Shown piece after piece: positions 1 through 10,480 of a DNA stretch of 64,000 nt; the stretch's first letter is position 1, and every line of letters starts with the position of its first letter. Below the pieces are notes generated by a model that was not told the origin of the DNA, did not search any database, and saw only the letters and a program-made list of their open reading frames with translations. Made by a program: the position numbers and the translations under genes. The stretch comes from Patagioenas fasciata. Taxonomy: Eukaryota; Chordata; Aves; Columbiformes; Columbidae. The stretch covers positions 2,644,969 to 2,708,968 of the forward strand of contig NC_092525.1 in assembly GCF_037038585.1 (NCBI RefSeq), read 5' to 3'.

Positions 1-204
1 ATGCACTACATGTAATATATAATGAGATATGTTTTAAATCATATATTGTCTATTATATAATGCATATTACACAATACAAAATGTTACATACGCATTGTAT
101 TTGAAAAAGGACAATCAGGGAAAGAAATTGAAACCAGTAAAAGGTTTGTTGACGAACAGATATTGGTGTAGAATACACAGAGAACATTAGATCAGGATTG
201 TCCC

Positions 205-399
205 TTGGTGAATGCAGGGTGGCATCCTGATGTCCTTATATCGGGGGACAGGCTGAATTGGTATGGACAGTGCATTTTATACGGGATTGGACACGCTGTG
301 CCTAAAGCTGTAAATACGCCAAAGCCTTCTGAGATAAAACAGGATCGTCTGTGCCTCATTTGCTACACCCCTTTATCTGTTTCCCAAATTACGATTTAG
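205..399 (+). other. 64-codon ORF followed by two poly(A) signals; product unknown
   Basis: The ORF translates to a hydrophobic/aromatic-rich peptide (MVNAGWHPDVLISGDRLNWY...) and is identical in copy 2 (15098-15292). It is followed by AATAAA at 420 and again at 526, so it could be the 3' end of a host or retroviral transcript. The stretch is open upstream of the Met as well (LVNAGWHP). I do not recognise the family. Identity between copies is uninformative because the whole duplication is near-identical. Chance ORF is the simplest alternative. Confidence 0.15.
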
Positions 400-1980
400 A
401 CTGTATTTACCATTGTAAAAATAAAGCTTTCCCCCTTTAATTTTTGTCATGTATTGTAATTCATAGAGATATTGGAGCCTGTCCTACCTAAACTGTAGAA
501 AAGACAGCAGCCATGTGTATTTTTAAATAAAGATTAAACCAAGTCTGCTAGCGCATTATCTCTAAGCGTTCTACTGTGATCACCTCCCTCCCAAGGTTTT
601 GTGTCTATTGTATCAGGGCCTGACACCCACGGCCACAGTGGATGAATCGCCATGGGCACAGCACCAGGACCCGCTTGTTGGTGTCCAGGGTATCCACTCC
701 AGCAGACACTGTTAGTAAAAGAGCACATCATGAAACTGGAAAACCATCAAATTGTGTCATTATACACATTCACTGCTCTTTTTTCTGCTTTATACCCCTG
801 GTAGCTTTTTAAAATGGCACAGTTTGAAAAGGATTTCTGTTTTGGCCCTGCACACGGAGGCTGATTTTCCTTTTCTAGGGCCTTCCACCCGGTTCACCGC
901 ACCCGTGTGATCACTGCGCTGCACGTGGGCAAAATCAGCTGTGCCCTGTGTTTCTCCCGTAAAATAGTAAGAACGCTAATACAATCGTGCCAGGAACTAC
1001 CTTCACTGTGAATATTTGAAGGAACCCACTGCTAATGTATTGTTAATGGGTACTTGCATTGTGGATTAGATGCAACAAAAATCCATACTTTCTTTTATCC
1101 TTTGCTGTACAGGAGGTGGTTGAACTTTTCTATAGCAGATTCAATCACCTGTTGTAAAGCGAGATGGTTGTCTCCTGTGAGGAAGCAGGGTAGATTTACC
1201 CATACTCTATAAGCACCATGGATGAGCTATATAGAGTAACAGCTTAAAAACAAACCAACCAGCAACAAGAAGCTAACGATCAAAACAACAAAAGGAAAAA
1301 AACCCCAAACAAACCAACCCAAAAGCGCAGAGGCTCCTGAACGCCCCCTCTCAGTGCTGTGATGTCCGTTTCCAGGGAGCCCGTGGGGTGTCCCCACAGC
1401 CGCAGACACAGGTGACCCGGCTGGGTGGTGCCAGCAGAGAACAGTTGGTGTGACCCAGCCCGCTGCGCTGCCCTGGGAAAGCCGGGGACAAAGGGCCGGG
1501 CCGGGGCATGGGGAGGTTGGTTCCAGCTCACGGATCAACTCACAGCGACTGCGGAAACAGCCCCGAGCCGGGACGGGCCCGGCCGTGTGCTCCTGTCCCC
1601 CCGCCGCGGGGGTCCTGGCTCTGGACATCGTTGCACAGGATCGTTTGAGAACCGTTCCTGAAGGATGCGCAGCGCCCAGAGCAGCAGCGCCTGCCCGGCT
1701 GCTGCTCAGCCGAGGGTAAGGGCTGGAACTGACCCTGTAGCAGCAGCAGAGCTGCCACAGCTGCGGGCGAGCCGAGTTACTGCTGCAGACAAGACACGGG
1801 GCACAGGGAGAGGCAATGTATTTTATTAGGACAGAAGGCATCTTTAGGAAAAAAAAACATTTTAGCAATGTCGGGCTATTATCTTTTATCAGTGTGTCTG
1901 CCATGTGCGCGGCTCTGGGAAAGCGCGTTCGGGGAGCTCGGGCTGCCCACGGGTCAAGAAAAAGCGCCCGCGCTGCGGGG
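400..1980. other. Non-coding part of unit A1
   Basis: I see no recognisable gene. The left part is AT-rich and the right part (from about 1320) becomes GC-rich, grading into the island. ORFs on both strands in the GC-rich part (1227-1904) overlap one another and have no family resemblance; I read them as compositional. An A-rich run of CAAAC/CCAACC-type words lies at 1247-1320. Confidence 0.5.
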
Positions 1981-2010
1981 CCCGGGGGCGCTGCGTGACC
2001 GCGCTCGGTG

Positions 2011-2026
2011 CTGCCGTCTGGTGGCC
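2011..2026 (-). promoter_or_regulatory. CTCF-like motif
   Basis: On the plus strand it reads CTGCCGTCTGGTGGCC; its reverse complement fits the published CTCF core CCASYAGRKGGCRS at 13 of 14 positions. It belongs to a family of seven similarly oriented motifs in the first 25 kb, each followed by a GGTACTGCAG-like or GGAACTGCAG-like word. Binding is not shown by sequence alone. Confidence 0.5.
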
Positions 2027-2439
2027 ACGGCCCGGAACTGCAGCTGGGGAGCGGCGCCCGGTGCCCGTGCCGCGGGTAAGAGGGGGGCGCTGCCGCTGCG
2101 ACCGAGGTCGTGCCCGTCAGAAAGGGGGGGCAGCGGTCGGACGAGCCGCCGGGAAAAAAAGAGGCGCCCGGCTCTCCCGGGGCGGCCCCGCTGCGAGGGG
2201 AACGGGCGAGGCGGCAGCAGGAGGAGGCGGTGTCTCCTCAGTCCCGGGCACAGGGGAGAGAAACCTGCCGGCCGGAGCTCCTTACGGCTCTCTCTGTTCA
2301 CAATGAATTTAAGGGTAGGTGACCACCCGCCCCCCTTGTCAGCGTAAAGCAAAGGAGCGCGGTTTGTTGTTTCCTTTCAAACGCGGCTGCTGGAAGCCGC
2401 GCGGGCAAAGGGCGGGGGGGGCCCGGCAGGGCGGAGAGC

Positions 2440-3158
2440 AGACGGGTGAGGGTGCAGAGCGGGCCAATCAGATGGCGCGGGAAGGCTGGGGGGGGGGGGC
2501 GGATCGCTGATAGGCTGCCAAGGCACGTCAATTGCCATTCTGTCCGCCAATCAGATTGCCGGAGGGGCGGGTGTCGGAGGCTCCGTACTGCGCATGAGCA
2601 AACTGCGAGTACTGATGGGCCAAGAGAATGATGATTGACTTGTCTTCGGCAGCCAATCGTGTTGCGGAAAGGGGCGGGTGCTGCTCTCTCCCTACTGCGC
2701 CTGCCCTCACTGCGAGCTCTGATAGGCGGAGAAAATGGTGATTGACGTGCCTAGGCAGGCTATCATTTTGCCGGAGGGGCGGGCGTTGCGGGCTTCTGGG
2801 CGCCGGACGGAGCATCCAATAGGAGGACAGCGTGGTGGGGTGGAAAGCAGCCAATCAGCGCGGGTCCTGGCGAGCGGGTCCGTGGTGTCTCGGGGTGGGT
2901 ACCGGGAATTAACGGGAACGGGGGTCGGGGCGGCTGTGGAGTGGTTGCTGCAACCGGTGCCCGGGGACCTGGAGGCAGTCGGCTCAGGGTAGCCCTTCGT
3001 GAGGTCCCCGGAGGCGGCAGAAAGGAAGGAGGCGACAGAAAGGCAGAGGGGGCCTCCCGCCGCGGAGGTCTCCGGGGCGCGGCGGGTGTCGGTGCCCGCG
3101 GAGCCCGGCGGGACGGTGGGAGAGTGCGAGGGGAACGGAGCGGCGAAAGAGGCGGCAG
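2440..3158 (+). promoter_or_regulatory. CpG island promoter with CCAAT/GC-box/NRF1-like modules and a splice donor
   Basis: CCAAT boxes lie at 2464, 2547, 2653, 2816 and 2851, most in the context CCAATCA/CCAATCG. GGGGCGGG GC boxes follow the CCAAT boxes in the triplicated module. NRF1-like CTGCGCATGAGC and its variants lie between modules. CpG density is high to about 3700. At 3156-3164 the sequence CAG/GTGAGTG is a near-ideal 5' splice site, so a first exon of roughly 2900-3158 on the plus strand is plausible. No TATA box is apparent, as expected for this promoter class. The equivalent in copy 2 has CAG/GTGACT. Transcription start and direction are inferred; CCAAT-rich islands can also be bidirectional. 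Confidence 0.55.
2507..2826 (+). repeat. Triplicated promoter module, about 106 bp per unit
   Basis: Three units start at the word CTGATRGG (2507, 2612, 2719), giving periods of 105 and 107. Each runs CTGATRGGC, a GATTGAC or GTCAATT word, CCAAT context, a GGGGCGGG GC box, then a CTGCGCATG-like word and ACTGCGAGY. The third unit has lost the CCAAT core (GCTATCATT instead). The array is shared with copy 2 (17401, 17506, 17613), so it predates the segmental duplication. Confidence 0.75.
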
Positions 3159-3408
3159 GTGAGTGCGGCCGCGGCGAGGGTGACCGTGCCGTTGGAACGG
3201 GGGGAGTGGGATGGGCCGGCGCGGTGAGGAGGCGTTCGGTTCAGTTTCCCCCCTGCCCTTACGGCCGAGTTGGCGAAGCCGGTGGGAGGTGTGTGACCCC
3301 GAGGGCAGGTGCGCCGAAGGCTTACGGTCTGGAGCCGTGTGTCCCTCCGGGACAGCAGTCGCTCCGGGAGCGGCGCAGCCCCCGTTAGTCGGGGGGAGAC
3401 GTTTCAAA

Positions 3409-3715
3409 CCAGAGCTAAGGCGCGGTGGCAGGCTCGGTGGCGTGGCGGGTCGGGCGCCGCTTCGGCGGGAGCTCGGGGCGAGGCCCGGCGGGTTCTGTGT
3501 CCTGTACGCGCGGCTTTCGTTCCGCGGCTCTCTGTGTGCGTTTTTGTTTCGTTGCGTTTGTTTTCTGGAGTTTATTTTGCGGGGTTCCCGCGAAACGCGG
3601 CACGACCGCTCGCCCGGGGCTGCCGCGGCGGTCTCAGTGCTGCCGCCCTGTGGCGAAACTCGGGTACTGCAGCGCACGGCCGGGGGAAGAGGCGCCGTTT
3701 GACCCGAAGCGGTCA
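3409..3715 (+). repeat. GC-rich dispersed element (first of three copies) with CTCF-like motif
   Basis: This block (from ACCAGAGCTAAGGCGCGG through the T-rich GTTTTTGTTTCG stretch to ACTGCAGCGCACGGCC) recurs at 6225-6600 within the same copy and at 18138-18440 in copy 2. It ends with CTGCCGCCCTGTGGCG (3640-3655), an 11/14 match to the CTCF core on the minus strand. ORFs crossing it in several frames are compositional. It might be a fragment of an LTR or of the first intron of the putative transcript. Confidence 0.7.
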
Positions 3716-3949
3716 GAAGTGCCAGAAACCAACGCCAGAACCGGCAGGAGCTGCGGCTTCGCAGTTCTGTCAGCATTGATCTTAGGACTCTGATTTTGAT
3801 GCTAGTCGTTTTTACTTACATTACGCTACAGTGTTCTGTTTGGTACTGCTAGTGGGTAACAAATAATTGTGCTGTACCACAACGCGAGAGGATAATATTT
3901 CATAGACTTATACTGCCAAAGAGTTTGCAAGTGTATTGAAAAGGGGGGA

Positions 3950-4450
3950 ATTCAAGAGAAGCTACCAAGTTAATGTATACTGCGATGAAGTTATAGAAGA
4001 TGTACCCTTCATTAACCGGTTCACGTGGGGTAAATGCTTTCTGACCGCCTGCACGATGAGGGGATATTTTTCACCTTTTAGATCCTTCTGCATGACAAGA
4101 GGGAGACAGAAGATTTAATAACACATTGTTTAGAAGCTGAGAGCTTAGTTTATATTTAACTAATAGATGTGTTGTCAGTGAGAAACTAAACATTTATAAC
4201 TAACTTCATCAATTATTTCTTAGGTTAGATATATTGTATGTTCAAAATTTAAAACAATTGTAATTAATATGTAGCAACTGTGTGATTATAAGCAATGCAA
4301 GAGCATCCAGTCGTGGGAGCACTTACAGAGGACGACCCCCAGAGCTCCCCAGTGCAGATGAAAGAAACATTGCCTGCTTAACGGTGTAATTGACTCTGCT
4401 GTCAAGCTTATTTCTCCGTTTCAGTACGAGCCCGTCCTGTGGCCTCACAG
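3950..4450 (+). repeat. Intron-like segment present three times in the window
   Basis: Close copies lie at about 18671-19160 (copy 2) and a more diverged one at 11645-12000. The shared part begins with GAGAAGCTRCCAAGTTAA and ends with a TTTCTCCGTTTCAG-type pyrimidine tract plus AG at 4423-4424, a good 3' splice acceptor. No convincing coding content. Confidence 0.7.
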
Positions 4451-4713
4451 GGCTGTGTCCTGTGGCGGTGCTGTGGGGAAGGGGCGAGATGCTTTCCTGC
4501 ACCGGTGGATGTGTTTGCTTTTATGCTGAGCGTGTCCTAAACGGTGTCAGTTTGTCTTAATGCTGTCTGGCGTTGCTGCAGTTGCTCTGGTTTTTTGAGG
4601 ATGCCTTGTGTTTTGGGGTGGCCCGTTTCCCTCGAATCCTCCGTTAGCTCAGCTGCTCTCCTGTCCCTTCTTCTGACTAATTCCTCTGCTTTCTCCTGCT
4701 CTATTTTTTTCAG

Positions 4714-5325
4714 AGGCTGAACTCTAATTTGGAATTTCTGTGTTTCTGAGGGGGAGCTGTGAACGCCCGATGCTCAGCAGACCCGCCAGCCCAGGCGGGG
4801 AATGGAACCTGGGGAGCAGCGCCCGGGTGGGAGACGCGGCGCCGTCCTCCGTCCCCAGCGTGCGGCAGAGGAGCAGGAGGCGACAGCCGGCCGGGGGCAG
4901 ATGCCGGGTGCGTCCCCAGCTCGCCAGAGCTCCCCCCGAGCCTCCTCCCGCGGCCCCGCTCGCCCCGTGCAGCCGCCCCCAGCTCCGGCAGCTCCTGCGA
5001 GCCCGTCCCGTGTTCCTGGGCCGCTCCCAAGCCCCGTCGTGAAGGCGGCAAGCCGGCCCTCGGCACCTCTCCGGTGGCCCCTGCGGAAGGAGCAGGCTGG
5101 GGCAGGGGTGAGCTACGGTGCTAACGGCCGCTGCTTCTTCTCTCCCTCTCCCAGAGGCCGCGCTGAGGATGTGGCCGTTCGCTCCCAGCCCGGGGGATGC
5201 CGTTGGCTGCGCCCGCCTCGGGCTGGCGAGGCTCGTCTGGCAGCGTGGCGGGAGAAGGGACGGGGGAGCACGTCCCGTGCGTGGGCGGGGGCTGCTGCTG
5301 CTGGAGCCAGAGAGGTTGGGGAGAG
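4714..5325 (+). other. Candidate exons with a 175-codon ORF preserved in both copies
   Basis: A strong acceptor (pyrimidine tract plus CAG ending at 4713) opens a GC-rich segment. GGCAGGG/GTGAGC at 5107/5108 and GAGAG/GTAAAG at 5325/5326 look like donors, and CTCTCCCTCTCCCAG at 5140-5154 like another acceptor. An ORF at 4802-5329 (MEPGEQRPGGRR...) is Pro/Ala/Arg-rich without a recognised domain. Its counterpart at 19525-20052 has the same length, no frameshift and nine amino acid differences. A 47-bp intron between 5108 and 5154 would be unusually short for a vertebrate, so not all sites can be used together. Long ORFs are common in GC-rich DNA; I regard non-coding first exons as more likely than a protein. 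Confidence 0.3.
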
Positions 5326-5374
5326 GTAAAGAGGAAGAAATGCGGGGCCGTCGGGAAAAAAAAAAAAAAAAAGA

Positions 5375-6224
5375 AGAGGCAAATTCAGTGCCTCTGCGGA
5401 GAAGCTGGCGACCAGTTTTAGTTAAGAACGCACACCCCGTTGGCCAACGGGTCCCGCGGCAGTTCCACGTGTTGCAGGTAAAAGAAGGAAGTTTGATCTG
5501 CCATAGAGGAACAGCCGCCTCTTTCCCTCCTTAGGGTCGAGCGTTGCCCTTGTCTTTGTTCACATGAATTTATGGGCACGCTGGAAATAGCCTTTAAGAT
5601 TTATATGTAGAGTTTAATCTAAGTGGTAAGTGGCATGGGCATAGTTAATTTTTGAACACCTTGCTGCCAGTTGAAATGTAAGGGATGAAATGTGATGGGA
5701 AGTAATAAGTAAATTTGGGGTTGACTTCTAGGGTGTTTTTTTCCCCATTAGTGTAAATCAATGGCACCGTTGTCCTGTGGCTCAATCTCTGTTCTGTTCC
5801 GTGGAGTCTTCAATTTAGGATGTTCAGGGAAGAAAGTTTGTCCTTCCAAAGAATGACCGGCCATTGGTAGGACAGAGAGAGGCTTTTAAGTGCATGATCA
5901 GAATTTAAGCCAAATTCCACTTGACGTTGCTGCTGTTGGTTTTGGCTTTCACTGCTTTCCCCACAGCTCCCTAGTGTTTGGGAGCTCGGAGTGGGCATTT
6001 TTTTCCCCCAGGGAGAGGCTATGCTTAAGAATGAATTTGTTTCCTTAGAGGAGTGAGAGTCCGTTTGTGTAACACAAAGAGAAACCCCAGCCTAGTCGAG
6101 TTCTGAGTGTGTGTCTGTGAGATGGCTGCTTTACTTTGATGAGTTCACACCTGTGCAGTTGTAATGCCAAAGAGCAATGCAAGATAGGAGGGTTTTTTCC
6201 GCTGTGGGGGGGGATGCAGAAAAC
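5375..6224. other. No gene recognised
   Basis: Unique moderate-GC DNA grading to AT-rich. No domain-bearing ORF, RNA gene or named repeat seen. Confidence 0.4.
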
Positions 6225-6600
6225 CAGAGCTAAGGTGCGGTTGCAGGCTTGGTGGTGTGGCGAGTGGGGCGCCGCTTCGGTGGGAGCTCGGGGTGAGGCC
6301 CAGCGGGTTCTGTGTCCTGTACGCGTGGCTTTCGTGCCGCGGCTCTCTGTGTGCGTTTTTGTTTTGTTGTGTTTGTTTTTTGTTTATTTTTCTGCGGGAT
6401 TCCCGCGAAACGCGGCACAACCGCTCGGCCCGGGCTGCCGCGGCGGTCTCAGTGCTGCCGTCCTGTGGGCAAAGCGCGGTGCTGCACCCGGGCGCCCCAA
6501 TGCCGTGCCGCAGCGCGCCTCAGTGCTGCCGCCCTGTGGCGAAACTCGGGTACTGCAGCGCACGGCCGGGGGCAGAGGCGCTGTTCGCCCCGCAGGGCTC
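6225..6600 (+). repeat. GC-rich dispersed element (second copy) with two CTCF-like motifs
   Basis: Diverged copy of 3409-3715. It carries two CTCF-like cores (6455-6470 and 6526-6541) because the motif-bearing end is tandemly duplicated here: GTCTCAGTGCTGCCG occurs at about 6447 and a CTCAGTGCTGCCG at about 6518. The GGTGCTGCACCCGG word between them recurs at 12875 in the ERV mosaic. Confidence 0.7.
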
Positions 6601-7739
6601 GCGGCCAGGTATCTGTGTGTCAGTGTCCGTCCCCATTTGTGTAAAAACGACATCCCTGCCTCGATGGCTCCTTAGAACGTTTAAAGATGTAAATATTTCT
6701 ACCACTAACATTGTCGATCCGGCTTCTTTCCTCAGTGGATCCGTTTTGCAGTCGGTGGCCCACGATTGCTTGGAAACAGCAGAAGCTGTTCGCTCCGGCG
6801 GAGCGGATTGAAAGGACCAGCCGCTGGAGGATGCTGAAGACTCCTGGGTCGCTGATGGAAGCAGCTTTGCATAAAGCAAGGGGTACGTGAACCTGGGCAT
6901 GCAGTGACGACTGCCCAGCAGGTAATGGAAGCTAAACCTTTACCTCCAACGCCCGACAAAAATAACGCCAAGAAATGCCACTGAAAAAAACACAGTCAGG
7001 GAGGGTTTTTTTTAAATTTCCTTTAGTTCCCCCCCCCTCTCCCCCGCCCTGCTGCGTTTAGTGCAGTGAATGACCCATTGGGAGATGACTGTGGATCTGG
7101 CTGTTGAAGGGTGTCTGAAGGAGGAGGAGATGTGTGTAGAGCAGGATTGGTTGTGGGGGTGAGTGTAACTGGTTTGGCTGTGGGGTTGTAAATTCATTTT
7201 GGAGGCTTCCTAGTTTCTGGTGTCACCTGTGGGGTGAAGCGTCTTTCTGTGTGCAGGTTTGAAAGGTGCGACGTACGGAGCTCCATCATTTGCCACCACA
7301 ACTCCAAATCACAGAGACAACGTTGCTGTGCAGCTGCTAAGGACAGTGTGTGTCTCAGGTAGAGTAACGTCCTTTGTGCTCTGTGTGTGTGTTCCTCCCT
7401 TGAAACGAAGGCACGCTGCCCGGAGTTTCACGTTCCGTGTGGTACCTGCTGGGCTGAGTCTCCTCCCTACGCTCGCCCGTTTTAGCCACGTCTCTGCTCC
7501 AGCCCAGTTCGGGAGCAGAGTGGGTCATCACTGACTGCAGGGCGGTTGCACCTTCTTCAAGCTGCTAACACAGGAGGATGAATTTGGCTTTCTGCTCACA
7601 TCACACATTCAGATACTGGGCAAGTTGTGTATCTCCTTCAAAAAAGAAACACTGTCAAGGGGCTGACAGAGCGTGAGTTTCACAACACAACAAACCAACT
7701 CTGCTAGGCTTACATCGTTTTGGTAGTGCATAGCATGTT
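6601..7739. other. No gene recognised; downstream flank of the receptor exon
   Basis: Unique sequence. A GTGTGT-rich patch lies around 7345-7390. I found no poly(A) signal on the minus strand close after the receptor stop codon that I would assign with confidence. Confidence 0.35.
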
Positions 7740-8580
7740 TCACTTAGTCCCGTCATTGCAGGTGTCTTCTAGAGCCTCCATTGTCAAATCTTGCTGGTTA
7801 TTCACCCAATTTCCTTTCCTAACTGTCTTCCCTTTTCCCTTAGGGTTTTGAGAAGCTTGATCCTGGGGTGTCTGGGGGTTGCCAGCTGACAAAATGACAT
7901 TGCTGTGGCCTTGCTGAGAACAGGTGTCCCTGTGAGCCACCTCCCGGGAGCAGAGCTGAAGTTGAAAGGCGGCTTGAAAGCCCCGGTGAGAGTTTTCGTT
8001 AAAGAAACCGGAGATGATGGGGTTGACGCTGCTATTGAAAAAGGCCAGCCGGTGAGCAAAGGGATAGATATAAATGTGAAAGAAGTGCAACTGGACATCT
8101 GAAAGGTTGACATAGTCAGAAAGCATCATCAGAGTCCACAAGGGAAGCCAGGAGAGGGTGAAAAGCAAAACCACAATAACGAGCATTTTGATTACTCTTT
8201 GTTTCTTCTTTGACGTGCTGTGCCATCGCTCCTGGCTGTGCTTTCCCACCGTGGGCATCGCAGTGTTGAAGAGAGCAATGCTTATCCTGGCGTACATGAT
8301 AACAGTGAGCGACAGGGGAGCCAGATAGATGTTCGCAAAGAGAACTGTTGTGTAGATCTTTCTCATTCCTGGGTCAGGCCAGTCCTCTCGGCACCAGTAT
8401 ACGGGGCGGGTTTCGTTGCCGTAGCCGAGGATCACCCTGAAATGTTTCTCTTCTTGTACGTGCAGCATGACGGCAGAAGGACGCGTGATTGCGATGGCCA
8501 GAATCCAAGTGACGGCTATGATGATGACTGCAGTTGAAACGGTCAGCTTCTGCTCGAACGGATGAACGATGCAGCGAAAC
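7740..8580 (-). pseudogene. NPFFR2-like: NPFFR2-like neuropeptide FF receptor, last coding exon (TM4 to C-terminus), probably a gene relic
   Basis: A G-protein-coupled receptor fragment of about 280 residues. After an intact 3' splice site on the minus strand (TATCTTTGCTGCAG, ending at 8581), the exon starts inside the Arg codon of the TM3-end D/ERF motif and reads FRCIVHPF. Visible landmarks: TM4; second extracellular loop with YWCREDWPD, whose Cys normally bridges to TM3; TM5 ([18 protein letters not shown]); basic loop [11 protein letters not shown]6 with [16 protein letters not shown]7 with NSSVNP; and a long C-tail ending in a TGA codon. These match the neuropeptide FF receptor family, closer to NPFFR2 than NPFFR1. 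The frame is fully open. Odd residues argue against normal function: NPxxY in TM7 reads NPIIS, the tryptophan expected in FAHWLAF is Arg, and a basic residue sits in TM4 (ITRPSAV). I cannot find exons for TM1-TM3 in the window. The exon is absent from duplication copy 2. Either a decaying partial duplicate, or a real gene whose upstream exons lie outside the window. Confidence 0.85.
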
Positions 8581-8659
8581 CTGCAGCAAAGATATCCGGC
8601 GACGTACGTAGAGAAGCTGTTTAAGGAACGCTCACTCAAACAGGCAAGCATACGTTCGC

Positions 8660-9890
8660 TTCTTCAATTGCATGCTTTTTAAACAGATTAAACATGATAC
8701 TCCAGTTGTTGGAAGCTGTGCTGTTGCTGGAAAAGTTACCATCGTGCGTTGCAAAGGGCCTCAGAAGGGAAACACTGATCAGGAAACTGGAAATAAGTTA
8801 GCAGATGCCAGTGTGAAACCAGCCACCGAAAGGACAGAGACCGATACAAAAGCCGCATCTCTGATCCCAGGTGGCTGTCTCCTCCAGCCAACATCAGGAA
8901 ACCGCAACAAAGAGGATAAGAAATTAATAGGAGATTTATAGCCGAATTAGAATTAGGGTCCAAAGAAGCTGTCACTGGTGACGGGAGAGCAGTGGTACCT
9001 CGCAGCGCAAGGAGCTGATGCGCTCTGTTACGATTAGGTGAAAAGGTAAGAGTGAATTTATAAACTGTTTGCGAAGGAGTGACCCAGCAATGTGAAATGT
9101 GTCTAGAAAACCATCATCTTAATACTGTATACAGGGTATAAATGAGAACAATTGGACGAGGGAAATGTCCCAGGACAACACTGGCAAATAGGGTTCTCCA
9201 AGCTGCCTAGAAAAGAGGGGTATGGCTATTGGGTGGCACTCACAGCAGCTCCCTTCTCAGGTTGGCCAGGAGCATTCCCGTGCCGGGGGGCGGCTGCCGG
9301 CCTGTGGGCCGGGGGCTGCGGCTGTTTGGGGCGCTGCCCCCGCTTTGTTTTCCTAGGGGAGCCCCCCCCTGCTTTTTGGGGGTTGTGGTACGTGCACGTG
9401 TAAATGACACAATGAGAGTAAATGACACAATGAGCTGCCTGTCGGGGCCGTTTCCCTCGTGTCGCGTGACGGTGTCACTTGTGGCGCCCCAGCGTGAGCA
9501 GGGGCCGGCGATGCGGGTGGGGGATGCGGGGGTCAAAAGGGAGTCCCCCTGAAAAGAGGGGGTCACAGTCCAAACGTGCCTGAAAATTCCCGGGGGAGGA
9601 GAACACGTGTTCGACCTGTAAACACGAGTGTGGGAATTGCAAACAGAGAAATCTGTCCTTGGTATTTATATATTGCAGGATGGCATTCACGTGTCTATCA
9701 AATGCTTTTATATCAACGCCCTTTTCTACTCTATTATATAAAGGATTTTTAGAATGTAAAAAATTCCTGTTGATGGTTTTAAAAATACCAATATCTTGTC
9801 TATATGTAAATTAAAAAATGAAGGACTCGAAAATGAGAAAAAATTATATAGAAAGCAATTTAAAATAGAGAAAAGTGTGAGTAGGTAGAG
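8660..9890. other. No gene recognised; short tandem duplication
   Basis: Unique sequence upstream of the receptor exon on its own strand. It contains a direct repeat of TAAATGACACAATGAGAG (about 9401 and 9419). A GC-rich patch at 9270-9540 has overlapping ORFs without family resemblance. Confidence 0.35.
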
Positions 9891-10060
9891 CTACCTGTAA
9901 TGACTGTGCGTTACATAATCTAAACGGATATTAAATATCATCTCTATGTATTCACTCATACCCGTGTACGTATTTTTTTAATAAGTGCAAATAGATATCT
10001 CCGTCTAAACCTATGTAATTGTAAATATGTCAGAATCTGTAGATCTGGAAAGATCCTGAA
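9890..10060 (+). repeat. AT-rich GTAAATAGATAT-type repeat
   Basis: Words such as GCAAATAGATATCTCCGTC and AATCTGTAGATCTGGAAAGA are recognisably repeated, diverged, at 23150-23480 (ATCTGCAAGTCTAGAAAGAT). Likely an old dispersed element. No coding content. Confidence 0.5.
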
Positions 10061-10078
10061 GCAATGCGGGGCTGTGGG

Positions 10079-10480
10079 CCCGACGTCCGCTTCCTGCGGC
10101 GGGCGAGAGAGCGAGCCCCTCTCTCCGGGTGGCGAAGGCTCCCTCTGCGCGGCGTGCGGCGGGCCGGGGGCCAACGTGCGCGGCAGGGTCCGTGCGCGTA
10201 TCCTGGAGCGGGACGGCTGCCTGGCGAGCGAGCCAGCGAGGCTCCATGTCCCCGAAGCCTCGTCTCGTAGGAGCCCTGACACCCCACCGTGTTCTCCTAG
10301 GCTGAGGACGGCCGAGCGCCCCGAGTTACCGGAGAGGAAGGGAGGAGAGAAGGAGACGGGAGCGTCTGAGCTGTTAGAAGCCTCCTGGCAGCCACCGAAA
10401 GCGAGAGCCGCTGTGAGTCCCTGGCCCTCGGGGCCTCGTCCCCGGCTTGTGTGTCCTGGTGCCCCCCTGCCCCTCCGTCT
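10079..10480 (+). repeat. Segment B, right end of duplication copy 1
   Basis: Near-identical to 20078-20470, where it directly follows unit A2. GC-rich, with overlapping open frames on both strands that show no domains. AACGGCCGAGCG-type CpG-rich sequence; may be exon/intron of the same putative transcript as the island (for example GCCGCTGTGAGTCC at about 10410 resembles a donor). Confidence 0.85.

Larger units (their letters stand above)
1..5355. repeat. Segmental duplication, copy 1 (unit A1)
   Basis: Matches 14896-20077 nearly base for base, in the same orientation. For example, the first 60 bases differ only by a 2-base deletion. Homology starts at the first base of the window, so the copy probably extends further left and the tandem period is about 14,895 bp. 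The main length differences are a block of roughly 120 bases at about 3286-3410, present here and absent from copy 2, and small indels around 3010-3130. Homology breaks off at the 'tgcggggc' just before the poly-A run at 5356 and resumes at 10079, where copy 2 is continuous. The unit contains a promoter-like island, candidate exons and CTCF-like motifs, listed separately. Confidence 0.95.
5356..10078. other. Interval present only in copy 1 of the duplication
   Basis: Copy 2 passes directly from the sequence at 5355 to that at 10079 (junction at about 20077). The bounding sequences share TGCGGGGCYGTSGG (5341-5354 and 10065-10078). The interval contains a poly-A run with trailing AAG (5356-5373), a copy of the GC-rich element, the NPFFR2-like exon and unannotated DNA. 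Either copy 2 lost 4,724 bp by microhomology-mediated deletion, or copy 1 gained it. Confidence 0.85.

Noticed and set aside
2763..3776. 337-codon minus-strand ORF across the copy-1 island
   Set aside because: Open because of GC content. In copy 2 the corresponding ORF is shorter and changed by frame-disrupting indels, so it is not maintained.
8690..8740. Minus-strand Asn/Ser-rich stretch (NFSSNSTASNNWS) just upstream of the receptor exon, resembling a glycosylated GPCR N-terminus
   Set aside because: It lies about 110 bases from the exon start with no room for TM1-TM3, has no start codon in frame and runs into a stop. Tempting, but not supportable as a receptor exon.
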